Of a DNA stretch of 64,000 nt, positions 35,819-44,741 are shown piece by piece. Both the position numbers and the translations under genes were made by a program. This DNA comes from JAGDZR01 sp049115695 (lineage in GTDB: Bacteria > Bacteroidota > Bacteroidia > Cytophagales > Cyclobacteriaceae): positions 372,001 through 436,000 of the forward strand of contig JAGDZR010000011.1 of assembly GCA_049115695.1 (NCBI GenBank), in the 5' to 3' direction. The notes below the pieces were generated by a model. It worked only from the letters and a program-made list of their open reading frames with translations, was not told the origin of the DNA and did not search any database. Numbering within the stretch: the first letter of the stretch is position 1; each line of letters starts with the position of its first letter.

Positions 35819-37024
35819 TTATTTAGTTGCCTCCTTAAGCAAACGCTTCATAATTTCCTGGTAAAAAACTTTTTCGTCCAGAATCTGATACGGTGGAGAA
35901 TTAGTCAAGACCACAGCAGCAGTACCAGTTTCTAGGTCAAAGGAAACAGCCGTAGCAACTCCTGGATCAGACCCAGTATGTGATGGTAGATTGGGCATCA
36001 GCAAATAGTAAATAAAGCTATCAAATTCCCCATAATCCCAAGACAATGCCTGGTGTTCACTAGCTTCCGGATATTGAACTTTTACAAATTCCTCGATGGT
36101 CGCTTCGCTTACCAATTGTGTGTTTCCTACTTTTCCTTTATTCAACATCATCCGGATAAACTTTCCATAGTCACCCGCGGTAGCACGTAGCTGCCCATCC
36201 GGATAATCTGGGTATCCAAAATGAGGCAATGCCCGAGGCTCATCAAAATCTGTTTTCTTCTTATACGGCATATCATGTGGCGTTGCAATATTGTCGTGTG
36301 GTATGTCTGCCAAACGCCAGTATGAGTCCTGCATGTCCAATGGATCAAAAACATTGTCCTGCATAAATTCCGGGAATGATTGTCCGGAAATTTCCTCAAT
36401 GATCAAACCAACTAACGCATAACCTACATTGCAGTATCTATTAACTTCAGTTGGTTTATGGGTATAAAAATTCTCTGTGGCATTGTAGTATTCTCCTTCT
36501 GGTGACAGATAATCAAATAGAAAGTCCCTGAGCTCAATTGGAGAATCTCCTCCTCCGGCTTCTATCGTGTATAGCGGCATCAAAGTTTCCCAATAATCCC
36601 TAATTGAAGAAACATGAGCAAGCAGCATTCGAATAGTGATGGTCTCATCCGGATGATTTGGGTTAACAACTTCAAAGGGTAAATGCATGTTGATAGGATC
36701 ATCTAAATCCAACAAACCACGATCCGAAAGGGTCAATAGCCCGAATGCCGTGACGGGTTTTGAGATAGATGCCATCATGAATAGTGTATTTTCATCAACA
36801 CGATTGCAGGTACCCCATTCCTTTTCTCCATAATTTCCCTGCCATATTTCTTCTTGATTGATGTAGGCTACCTGCATCCCAATCAGGTCTGCTCGCCTCA
36901 TTTTCTTGTCCAGATATTTGTCCAGATCAGTCATATTTGATTGATCCTGTGCTTCGCAAACATCCCATTTGTCGCTACACGATATGGCCAATATTGCCAG
37001 TATCCCTATTAGTAAATTCTTCAT
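35819..37024 (-). CDS. Secreted serine hydrolase (beta-lactamase/AmpC-like fold), lipoprotein
   Basis: A 401-residue enzyme. I chose ATG 37024; an in-frame start at 37087 would add 21 residues, run into the shared element and put the lipobox (LAISC) too far in. Motifs are S-x-x-K in ASISKPVTA, Y-x-N in YCNVGYALVG and HTG in HTGSDPG. The loop LAHVSSIRD matches the paralogue at 27701. The two align along their full length with roughly half the residues identical by eye, so one is a duplication of the other. Probably an active esterase or peptidase on the cell surface. It is transcribed alone, 51 bases after element C. Confidence 0.9.
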   Translation of the reverse strand: MKNLLIGILAILAISCSDKWDVCEAQDQSNMTDLDKYLDKKMRRADLIGMQVAYINQEEIWQGNYGEKEWGTCNRVDENTLFMMASISKPVTAFGLLTLSDRGLLDLDDPINMHLPFEVVNPNHPDETITIRMLLAHVSSIRDYWETLMPLYTIEAGGGDSPIELRDFLFDYLSPEGEYYNATENFYTHKPTEVNRYCNVGYALVGLIIEEISGQSFPEFMQDNVFDPLDMQDSYWRLADIPHDNIATPHDMPYKKKTDFDEPRALPHFGYPDYPDGQLRATAGDYGKFIRMMLNKGKVGNTQLVSEATIEEFVKVQYPEASEHQALSWDYGEFDSFIYYLLMPNLPSHTGSDPGVATAVSFDLETGTAAVVLTNSPPYQILDEKVFYQEIMKRLLKEATK

Positions 37025-37075
37025 TGTTGTTGTTCTTTGAGTTTTAAAAAGACGACCAACTTGCCGTACTGAACT

Positions 37076-37104
37076 TAAAACAACCACGAAGTGAAACCGG
37101 GTGA
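37076..37104 (-). promoter_or_regulatory. Shared 29-bp regulatory element, copy C
   Basis: Plus-strand reading TAAAACAAC, 13 bases, CGGGTGA, the third copy of the element at 27199 and 32374. It ends 51 bases before ATG 37024. It faces the divergent CPBP protease gene (ATG 37185). Confidence 0.65.
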
Positions 37105-37184
37105 TAAGAGAGGTTAAAAAAGTTGATTGACAACATCACGAATATATCTTACCTTGATCAATAGCACTCGATACCTGAATCACC

Positions 37185-37802
37185 ATGATTGATGAAATAA
37201 TTGGAGCCATTCTGCAGATCATTGTCTTTACTTTAATCCCATTTCTTGTTTACTTGATTCGAAAGAAAACAGCGAAAGGGTTTTTCAACTACATTGGAAT
37301 AAAAAGGTCAAGTGCACGAGCTAACTATTGGGCCATACTTGCTTGCTTATTGTTTGCCGGACCATTGCTAATACTGACAACCTTTAATGGAGAATTCAGG
37401 GAAATCATGATGGAGCCAACAAGCATTACCGGCAAATTCAGCGCAATGGGTTTTGGTGTGGAATCAGTCGTTCTCATTGTCATTATTGCTGTTTTCAAGA
37501 CCTCATTTGCGGAGGAGATATTGTTCAGGGGGTTCGTCGCTAAACGACTCATCAGTTTGATGGGATTCAATTCAGGAAACTTATTGCATGCTGCTATTTT
37601 TGGCATCATCCACACGGCTTTATTTGTACTGATTACCTCTAATCTATTTTTTCTAATTGTCATTTTTGTAGTGCCCTCATTAGGCGCTTACGTTTCTGCA
37701 TATCTCAATGAGAAAATGGCCTCTGGAAGCATCATCCCTGGTTGGATCTCTCACGGATTGGCTAACGTGTTAGCCTATAGTGTTGTCGGGTTTTTGATCT
37801 AG
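37185..37802 (+). CDS. CPBP family intramembrane glutamic protease
   Basis: A 205-residue membrane protein with about seven hydrophobic segments. FAEEILFRGFVAKRL carries the Glu-Glu-x-x-x-Arg motif, and the His motifs are in HAAIFGIIHTAL and ISHGLANVLAYS, together forming the catalytic site of the CPBP / Abi (PF02517) family. In bacteria these proteins process membrane peptides, mature bacteriocins or give self-immunity. It starts 81 bases from the shared element C, so element C may serve both directions. The target is unknown. Confidence 0.88.
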   Translation: MIDEIIGAILQIIVFTLIPFLVYLIRKKTAKGFFNYIGIKRSSARANYWAILACLLFAGPLLILTTFNGEFREIMMEPTSITGKFSAMGFGVESVVLIVIIAVFKTSFAEEILFRGFVAKRLISLMGFNSGNLLHAAIFGIIHTALFVLITSNLFFLIVIFVVPSLGAYVSAYLNEKMASGSIIPGWISHGLANVLAYSVVGFLI

Positions 37803-37884
37803 TTGGCTTTTTCCCTACCATTCATCTAACTCGCCCTTTTGTCTATTGATCAATCGACTTAGATTAGTTATCAACCTTTACGAC

Positions 37885-40800
37885 ATGAAAACTTACCTAA
37901 TAACATTGCTGCTGGCAATTGCTTCCCTTGCTGCTGCTCAGTCCATTGATCCCGCAAATTTTAAAGACCTCAATTTCCGATTTATCGGGCCAGAGGGAAA
38001 TCGCGCCATAGCCATAGCTGGAGAACCCGGAAATCCGATGGTGAGCTATATTGGTGCGGCATCAGGCGGGTTATGGAAAACCAGCGATGGAGGAATAAGA
38101 TGGCAACCGATCACTGATTCTCTGAATGTCTCTTCGATAGGTTCAGTCGCCCTCGCTCCATCAGACCCCAATCAGGTATGGATAGGTACAGGTGAGACTT
38201 TTGTAATTCGGCCCGCTCATGCAATGGGTGATGGTATCTACAAATCAAATGATGCTGGTAAAACCTGGGAACGCAAAGGGCTGGAAAAGACAGGGCGAAT
38301 CGGCAAGGTGGTGATCCACCCGAGCAATCCTGACATTGTTTATGCCGCGGCGCTTGGTCATACTTATGGCCCACAGCAAGATCGTGGTGTATATCGCACA
38401 AAAGATGGCGGCATCACCTGGGAACGCGTGTTGTTTGTTGATGAGGGAACAGGAGCTGCTGACATTGCAATTGATCCACAAAACCCTAGCATCCTGTACG
38501 CGGCAATGTGGTCTATTCATATCAATACTTGGGGACTCAACAGCGGAGGTGCCGGTGGAGGTATCTACAAGTCCACCGATGGTGGGGACAGCTGGGAACC
38601 TCTTACCAAAAAAGGACTTCCGGGTGGAGAAAAAAGACCTGTAGGCAAAACGGCAGTTGCCCTTTCTCATGGCAGCCCAAATGTTGTCTATGCGCTTTTT
38701 GAAATCAATAGCCCTGAGCTATGGCGTTCTGATGATAAGGGCGAAACATGGACTTTGATGAACCAGGATCATACTATGAACGAACGCGCACCCTATTATA
38801 CCCGGATTGCCGTAGCACCAGACAATCCTGATGAAATCTACTTTATGAGTGTGAGATTCAGCAAATCTGAGGATGGTGGCAAGACCTTGATGAAAAACCC
38901 TCCACGCGGTGGAGGAGACAATCACGATATGTGGATTGATCCGATGAATCCCGATCGAATGATGGTAGCTCATGATGGATGTGCCAGTGTCAGTCTTAAC
39001 CGCGGCAAATCATTTAGTCGAGTAGTACTACCAATAGCTCAAATGTATCATGTCTCAGTTGATGATCAGGTACCCTATTACGTCTACGGCAATCGTCAGG
39101 ATGGCTGGTCTTATCGGGGACCAAGCAACAGTTTGCAAGGATATATTCCAGTGGGCCTATGGCATGGTGTAGGGGGTTGTGAAAGTGGTTTTGCAAAACC
39201 TGACCCTAATGACAATACTATCGTATGGTCCGGTTGCTATGACGGAGGCCTGGAACGATACGACCTTAAAACTGGCTATGCTCGAGAAGTACGCGTCTGG
39301 CCAGAAGCAGGCTATGGATGGAAGCCTTCCGATATGAAATACCGGTGGCACTGGAACTTCCCATTGAGCTTTTCTACAGCTGTAAAACATCGCGTTTACG
39401 TGGGTAGCCAGTTTGTTCACCAGTCCGATGATGGAGGACAAAGTTGGCAAATCATAAGTCCTGACCTAACATTGAACCTCAAGGATCACCAACAAAGTTC
39501 AGGTGGAGTAGCCATCGACAATTTGATGACATTCGATGGAGCTACCCTATTTGCCATTGAAGAATCTCCCATTGAGCCGGGCTTGATTTGGACAGGAAGT
39601 AATGACGGGCAGGTACAGTTGACGCAAGATGCTGGCAAGACCTGGACGAACGTCACTGAAAACATTCCGGATTTGCCTAAATGGGGCACAGTCGCCAACA
39701 TCTTTCCTTCAAAATATACCAAAGGAACAGCCTATATCACGGTGGATTTACATCAAATGGGTGATTTCGGCACGTACATTTTCAAGACGTCAGACTATGG
39801 AAACTCGTGGACATCCATCAAAGGAAATGTGCCTCAGAGTGTTCACAGTTTTGCGCATGTGATCATTGAAGATCCTAAAAAACAAGGCATGCTATATCTG
39901 GGCCTAGACAATGGTATGTACATCAGTCAAGATGATGGTGAAAATTGGATGCCCTTAAAAATCAATCTGCCTCCAGCTCCAGTATATTGGTTGACCGTCC
40001 AAGAAAGATTTGATGATCTGGTGGTCGGAACTTATGGACGCGGATATTACATCCTTGATGATTTGGGCGCGCTGCGTCAATTTGACAAAATGAAGCCGAA
40101 TGATGTGCAGGTGTTTGACATACGCGATTCGTATCGCTTCAGTCAAAAGGAAGGCATTAAGACTGACGGCTCCAGTTTCAATTCAGGCAGAAATCCATCC
40201 TACGGTGCACCCATCAACTATTATTTACCTGACGAAGCAAAAGAAGTTACAATCAACATATATGATCAAAGCAACCAACTAGTAAGAACACTAGAAGGCA
40301 AAACCGAACCGGGTGTTAATCGGGTAATGTGGAATCTTCGTTACGAACCCACTTATAAACCTCGATTGCGCACTCAGCCTCCCGGCAGACCCTGGGTACA
40401 GCTCAATGGTGAAGGTTGGCGTCCTTTGGTCACCTGGGACCTTGATCTGTGGAGAGGTCAATTTGGACCGAGAGTTGTGCCTGGTCAATATAGGGCTGAA
40501 ATTGTCGTAGATGGAGCAAAGTTCACAAAAGAATTATTCGTATTGAAAGACCCAAATTCCAATGGAACCAATGAAGATATCGGTGCTCAGGTGGCACTTT
40601 CTTTGGAATTGCGCGATGCTATGAATTTGGCTGTCACCATGATCAATAAAGTTGAAATTATTCGTGCCGAACTGAACAACCTTTTGGTCGATCTGAAGAA
40701 AAAAGCAGACATTCAGGAGGCCCAAAGATTGCAAAATGTCGCAACCGAGATTGCAAGCAAACTCTATGATATTCATCTAACTGGCGCCAGAGAAGATGCC

Positions 40801-41040
40801 TTCCGATCACCCATGAAACTATATGGTAGACTTAGCGCCCTGGCCAGTGATCTGAGTGCAAGCGGCATTGATTTCAAACCAACAGACCAACAAGGAGCTG
40901 TATATGAAATCCTCAGTAAACGATTATTGACTGCTAAGGACAGTTTTGATGACCTTGTAACTAAAGACATTGAAACATTCAATCAAAGATTGAACAAACT
41001 CGACATGAAAATCGATCTAGAAAAAAACATTGAGGAGTAA
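37885..41040 (+). CDS. Secreted BNR/Asp-box propeller protein, VPS10-like ('glycosyl hydrolase')
   Basis: A 1051-residue exported protein. I chose ATG 37885 (leader ending ASLAAAQ) over a TTG at 37846. It carries about ten Asp-box motifs such as KTSDGGIRW, KSNDAGKTWE, KSTDGGDSWE and LTQDAGKTWT, spread over residues 55-700, which form one or two ten- or seven-bladed propellers as in the VPS10/sortilin and sialidase groups. Annotation as glycosyl hydrolase is widespread, but no sialidase catalytic set is visible. The last 350 residues, from the region starting NVQVFDIRDS, are beta-rich and then helical. Secreted propellers of this kind are common in Cytophagales; the ligand is unknown. It lies 82 bp after the CPBP gene. 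Confidence 0.85.
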   Translation: MKTYLITLLLAIASLAAAQSIDPANFKDLNFRFIGPEGNRAIAIAGEPGNPMVSYIGAASGGLWKTSDGGIRWQPITDSLNVSSIGSVALAPSDPNQVWIGTGETFVIRPAHAMGDGIYKSNDAGKTWERKGLEKTGRIGKVVIHPSNPDIVYAAALGHTYGPQQDRGVYRTKDGGITWERVLFVDEGTGAADIAIDPQNPSILYAAMWSIHINTWGLNSGGAGGGIYKSTDGGDSWEPLTKKGLPGGEKRPVGKTAVALSHGSPNVVYALFEINSPELWRSDDKGETWTLMNQDHTMNERAPYYTRIAVAPDNPDEIYFMSVRFSKSEDGGKTLMKNPPRGGGDNHDMWIDPMNPDRMMVAHDGCASVSLNRGKSFSRVVLPIAQMYHVSVDDQVPYYVYGNRQDGWSYRGPSNSLQGYIPVGLWHGVGGCESGFAKPDPNDNTIVWSGCYDGGLERYDLKTGYAREVRVWPEAGYGWKPSDMKYRWHWNFPLSFSTAVKHRVYVGSQFVHQSDDGGQSWQIISPDLTLNLKDHQQSSGGVAIDNLMTFDGATLFAIEESPIEPGLIWTGSNDGQVQLTQDAGKTWTNVTENIPDLPKWGTVANIFPSKYTKGTAYITVDLHQMGDFGTYIFKTSDYGNSWTSIKGNVPQSVHSFAHVIIEDPKKQGMLYLGLDNGMYISQDDGENWMPLKINLPPAPVYWLTVQERFDDLVVGTYGRGYYILDDLGALRQFDKMKPNDVQVFDIRDSYRFSQKEGIKTDGSSFNSGRNPSYGAPINYYLPDEAKEVTINIYDQSNQLVRTLEGKTEPGVNRVMWNLRYEPTYKPRLRTQPPGRPWVQLNGEGWRPLVTWDLDLWRGQFGPRVVPGQYRAEIVVDGAKFTKELFVLKDPNSNGTNEDIGAQVALSLELRDAMNLAVTMINKVEIIRAELNNLLVDLKKKADIQEAQRLQNVATEIASKLYDIHLTGAREDAFRSPMKLYGRLSALASDLSASGIDFKPTDQQGAVYEILSKRLLTAKDSFDDLVTKDIETFNQRLNKLDMKIDLEKNIEE

Positions 41041-41253
41041 TCTCCGTGGATGAATGATTTCAAATAATAAAAGGGGAAATCAACATTGAAAGTTCAACCG
41101 ATGGTACAACGGTAAACCGAACATTTACGGATTTCCCTACAAAGTACGAGGGCTAGCGCTTGGGTAAATTCTGATACCGTTCGCTGGCTTGAGGTCTAAT
41201 AGGAATGGAGGGTGATTACATCCATATTTCGACTGGCTGATTCACTTCACAGA

Positions 41254-42522
41254 CTAGTTACTCCACTTCCCATAAACCGCATCTCTAATGTCCTTGTGCA
41301 AGCGATTGTCAAAAGGAAAGATTTGCACAAAAAGAACCGCGGTTAATTCATTTTCGGGATCTACCCAAAATAAGGTGCTGGCCGCACCATCCCAGAAGAA
41401 CTCACCAACAGCACCCACCTTTTCATCGGGCCCTTGCGCTTCCTCCACACGTACTGCAAAATCAATCCCAAACCCCACACGTCCCTTGCTTGGGAGCCAC
41501 ATGCGCTCAGTCACTGAATCAGCTAATTGATTGGTCGCCATCAAATCAACTGTTTCGGGTTTTAGAATTTGAACACCATTGAATGTCCCTTTATTCAGGA
41601 GCATCTGCGCAAAGGTTGAATAATCGTCTATGGTTGCGGTTAATCCCCAACCTCCGGGAGTAAGTGCTACTTGGTTGTAGTTAAGCGCATGCACACCTTC
41701 CGGGAGCCTTGTTAGGCTATCGCCCTCTTTTCTGTAAATCTCAGCCATGTTAGCACGATCCTCCTCAGGCACGAAGTAACGCATGGTTGTAAGTCCTAAT
41801 GGGTCCAGGACATTATTTCTAACATATTCCTGATAAGGAGTTGCTGAAATCTTTTCCACTAAAAAGGCTTGCATATCCACCGATGGGCCATACATCCATC
41901 GCTCACCCGGATGATAACCTAATGGGGTTTGGGCAAATCTGGCAGCCATTTCAGACAGTGTATTATCAAAATTCATTGGATCATTCGCGCTAAATATTTG
42001 ATCCAGGCTTTCTAGGTTTTTTGGATTACCCAGCCCTCCGGTGTGTCTGGTCAGATCTCTGATAGTCATTGGGCGAATGGGGTCTTCCAGGATCAGTTCT
42101 CCGTTATCGTCCTCACCTACGGCGACCTGAATACCTTCAAATTCCGGAGCGTATTTGGATAACGGGTCATCCAGTTCAAAGAGTCCCTGCTCATGTAGCT
42201 GCATCAGCGATACGCCTGTAATTGGCTTGGTCATGGAGTAGATTGTCACCAATGTGCTCCGCTCCATGGGTTGCTCCTCCTCCATATCGGCGTAACCATA
42301 TGCCTTGAAATAAGCCTCTTCCCCTTTCTCAATGATCAATGCAGATATACCAGCCACATTGCCAACATCGACATAATTGATTAACAATGAATCGAGTCTG
42401 GAAATAGCTGTCTGGTCTATTACTCTAGATTCAACGACTTCATTGGTCTGTTCTTGAGAAGAACATCCGATTAAAAGTGATAAGACAACAAGTACGGAAA
42501 GTAAGTTTTTAAGTGAGTTCAT
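41254..42522 (-). CDS. Serine hydrolase (beta-lactamase-related), lipoprotein
   Basis: A 422-residue lipoprotein (lipobox LLIGC). The nucleophile motif S-x-x-K is in YSMTKPITG, the loop DLTRHTGGLG follows, and MYGPSVDMQAFLVE holds the Tyr of the second motif. The third motif is WDGAASTLFW, in the place of the KTG-type triad. This pattern is the EstB-type esterase/DD-peptidase group rather than AmpC. Predicted to hydrolyse small esters or D-amino-acid peptides in the periplasm. It is less similar to the two paralogues at 27701 and 35819 and stands alone on the minus strand. Confidence 0.87.
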   Translation of the reverse strand: MNSLKNLLSVLVVLSLLIGCSSQEQTNEVVESRVIDQTAISRLDSLLINYVDVGNVAGISALIIEKGEEAYFKAYGYADMEEEQPMERSTLVTIYSMTKPITGVSLMQLHEQGLFELDDPLSKYAPEFEGIQVAVGEDDNGELILEDPIRPMTIRDLTRHTGGLGNPKNLESLDQIFSANDPMNFDNTLSEMAARFAQTPLGYHPGERWMYGPSVDMQAFLVEKISATPYQEYVRNNVLDPLGLTTMRYFVPEEDRANMAEIYRKEGDSLTRLPEGVHALNYNQVALTPGGWGLTATIDDYSTFAQMLLNKGTFNGVQILKPETVDLMATNQLADSVTERMWLPSKGRVGFGIDFAVRVEEAQGPDEKVGAVGEFFWDGAASTLFWVDPENELTAVLFVQIFPFDNRLHKDIRDAVYGKWSN

Positions 42523-42659
42523 AGCAATAAATTTGAGGAGTAGAAATTAGGTAAAAAAATACCAATCGCCTCTTTCTTTGTGACAACCGGTATTGTACTT
42601 GTTTGACGTTAATACTTGCCTTTTCTTATCAATATGTCGTCATTCATGTTTTGAAAGGT

Positions 42660-42932
42660 ATGCTCGGGACCAACGCCATTGATTTCGCCAACAACCCACG
42701 AACAATTTGATATTCCGACGATTTTTCTAACGTCATTTGCAGATGTCAACACTTTCCAGAAAGCAAAGGAGACTATGCCATACAAAATATGTCAGCAAGG
42801 CTGATTTGGGACATGCTGTTGTATATGACAGCCTAAGATATGTCGCATGCCTCCTACAATACTGAAAAACTAGGTGGAACAAGAAATGTTACCTGGATTG
42901 CTTATACATTGGGGCTCGGTTTTCGTATTTAA
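42660..42932 (+). pseudogene. Degraded outer-membrane-like protein, two in-frame stops
   Basis: A single reading frame from ATG 42660 to TAA 42930 is broken by a TGA at 42708 and a TAA at 42834. It ends in TWIAYTLGLGFRI, the C-terminal beta-signal of an outer-membrane barrel, preceded by SHASYNTEKLGGTRN. An upstream stretch reads DYAIQNMSARLIWDM. The residues read like real protein across the stops, so this is a decayed gene and not chance. The 137 bases before it (42523-42659) hold nothing I recognise. The next gene, a GNAT, starts 9 bases after its end. Confidence 0.65.
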
Positions 42933-42941
42933 CAATGTCCA

Positions 42942-43445
42942 ATGGACCTTATCACGACGCGATTGCACATCACGCATGCAAAACTGGCTGATGCGCCATT
43001 TTTTTATCAATTAATGAACAGCTCCAACTGGATCCGTTTCATTGGAGATCGTGGCATCAGGTCATTGGAAGATGCAGAACATTATATCCAGCACCAACTA
43101 ATAGATTCATATCGTGAATTGGGCTTTGGTTTATTCAAAATGTCAACACTAACTACATCTGAGCCAATCGGTGTTTGTGGATTTCTGCAGCGTGATTATC
43201 TACAACATCCGGACATTGGATTTGCTATACTTCCCGAGTGGGAAGGAAATGGATATACCTATGAAGCAGGAGTATCTATTTTGGAATACGGGAGATCTGC
43301 TCTTAAATTGAATAAGATACTTGCTATCACTTCTGAACAAAATAAAAGGTCGATTCAACTGATTAACAGGTTGGGACTAAAGTCAATTGGCAAGGTAAAA
43401 CCGAATGATATCGAAGAGTTTTTACTATTTTCAAGTGACGATTAA
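42942..43445 (+). CDS. GNAT acetyltransferase, RimJ/RimL type
   Basis: A 167-residue cytoplasmic N-acetyltransferase. LITTRLHITHAKLADAPFF opens the fold, GVCGFLQRDYLQHPDIGFAILPEWEGNGYTYEA is the family's beta4-beta5 region with the acetyl-CoA loop (the Q/R-x-x-G-x-G/A signal is relaxed to WEGNGYTYEA), and ALKLNKILAITSEQNKRSIQLINRLG forms the last helix. This matches the RimJ/RimL-like group that acetylates protein N-termini or small molecules. It starts 9 bp after the pseudogene and 8 bp separate it from the DUF1080 gene, so the two are probably co-transcribed. Substrate is unknown. Confidence 0.88.
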   Translation: MDLITTRLHITHAKLADAPFFYQLMNSSNWIRFIGDRGIRSLEDAEHYIQHQLIDSYRELGFGLFKMSTLTTSEPIGVCGFLQRDYLQHPDIGFAILPEWEGNGYTYEAGVSILEYGRSALKLNKILAITSEQNKRSIQLINRLGLKSIGKVKPNDIEEFLLFSSDD

Positions 43446-43453
43446 AGTTTCCT

Positions 43454-44206
43454 ATGAAATATTTCATTACCCTGTTATTGACTGCCCTTATTTTGGTGCA
43501 GTGTTCACCAACAGAAAAGCCTACTCAATGGCAACCCTTGTTCAATGGCGAAGATCTGAATGACTGGACGCCCAGAATTTTCGGATATCCTACAGGTGAG
43601 AATTTCGGCAATACTTTTCGAGTAGAGGATGGCTTGCTCAAAATCCGCTATGATGCTTATGATTCTATGCGAGGACGTTTTGGAGCATTGCATTACAATG
43701 AGCCACAGTCATCTTATCGGCTAAGGGTCGAGTACCGATTTGTCGGCGAAAAAGCGATAGGTACTCCGGATTGGTCTTGGAGAGACAGTGGAGTGCAATT
43801 TCATGGCCAGACTCCTGGGTCAATGCAACCCGACCAAACATTTCCGAATTGTCTGGAATTTAACTTTCATGGCAGTGATCCTGATAATTTACGTCCAGTT
43901 GGCGCGATCTGCACATTGGGAACACTTATTGAAATCAATGGCGGTGATAATACAGCCTTTTCCACAGCACCTCTAGTTTCAAAAAGCTTCATCGGCGATC
44001 AATGGGTCACCATAGAAATTGACGTGACTGATACTTTAATAAGACATTTCGCTGGGGGTGAGGAAATATTGTCATTTAGTAACCCTCGATTGCAGCCAGC
44101 CGATAGCACCCAATCAGCATCGACCTTAACTGGGGGATATATTTCTCTCCAGTCCAATGGACATCCCATAGATTTTCGAAAAATTGAAATTTTGACTTAT
44201 GAGTAA
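43454..44206 (+). CDS. DUF1080 (3-keto-disaccharide hydrolase) lipoprotein
   Basis: A 250-residue lipoprotein (lipobox LVQCS, Cys17). QPLFNGEDLNDWTP opens the DUF1080 jelly-roll, and GNTFRVEDGLLKI, WSWRDSGVQFHGQ and NCLEFNFHGSD carry the conserved acidic and His residues. The family includes enzymes cleaving 3-keto-disaccharides produced by sugar oxidoreductases, and otherwise binds or hydrolyses oligosaccharides. Length is that of the single-domain members. The GNAT gene precedes it by 8 bp. Enzyme activity is known for some members only; here it is inferred. Confidence 0.9.
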   Translation: MKYFITLLLTALILVQCSPTEKPTQWQPLFNGEDLNDWTPRIFGYPTGENFGNTFRVEDGLLKIRYDAYDSMRGRFGALHYNEPQSSYRLRVEYRFVGEKAIGTPDWSWRDSGVQFHGQTPGSMQPDQTFPNCLEFNFHGSDPDNLRPVGAICTLGTLIEINGGDNTAFSTAPLVSKSFIGDQWVTIEIDVTDTLIRHFAGGEEILSFSNPRLQPADSTQSASTLTGGYISLQSNGHPIDFRKIEILTYE

Positions 44207-44242
44207 GTTTGTCGACTTAAGAGGCTCATCAGTCTGTTAGCC

Positions 44243-44611
44243 ATGTTCAAATCCAAAAACCTTTTTTCACTTGATGCATTGGGAGCAATGGTATCCACAG
44301 TCATGTTGGGACTGGTGCTTCCTAGATACATTGAATATATTGGGATGCCATTGAGTATCGTGTACATGCTAGCACTGGGTGCATGCGTTTTGTGCATTTA
44401 CTCGATTAGTTGCTTTCTGCTCAACTTGAAGAACTGGCAACCCTTTATGAAGATCATTTCGATGCTGAATCTTTTATACTGTCTGGTCACTTTCGGATTG
44501 ATGATCTACTTGTTTGACGTACTGACTTGGCAGGGACATGTTTACTTCGGAGGTGAGATAGCCATAGTAGTTTTATTGGCCAGGTACGAATGGAAAGTTG
44601 CTGCGCAATAA
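44243..44611 (+). CDS. Small four-span membrane protein
   Basis: A 122-residue protein with four hydrophobic segments at about residues 10-28, 38-58, 70-90 and 95-115, and a short basic end (ARYEWKVAAQ). Membrane segment 3 is MLNLLYCLVTFGLMIYLFDVL. It follows DUF1080 by 36 bp on the same strand. I do not recognise a family. Similar small proteins are frequent in Bacteroidota and lack assigned function. Confidence 0.65.
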   Translation: MFKSKNLFSLDALGAMVSTVMLGLVLPRYIEYIGMPLSIVYMLALGACVLCIYSISCFLLNLKNWQPFMKIISMLNLLYCLVTFGLMIYLFDVLTWQGHVYFGGEIAIVVLLARYEWKVAAQ

Positions 44612-44741
44612 AACACTTCAAGTCGGGAACTTTATTCAACTGAAATTCCCAAACATACTTAATAGGCAGGTGGTCATGTAATTAATGCGCATATGCTGTG
44701 AAAGAATTCATAGTTTAGCTTCCTTCAAAAAGTCTAACCCA

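Noticed and set aside
38245..38670. 141-codon open frame on the minus strand
   Set aside because: It is a shadow of the Asp-box propeller gene, whose repeats leave the opposite strand open.
27701..42522. True class C beta-lactamases for the serine hydrolases
   Set aside because: The third motif is HSG, HTG or W-x-G instead of KTG, and lengths and loops fit EstB/DD-peptidase-type hydrolases better.
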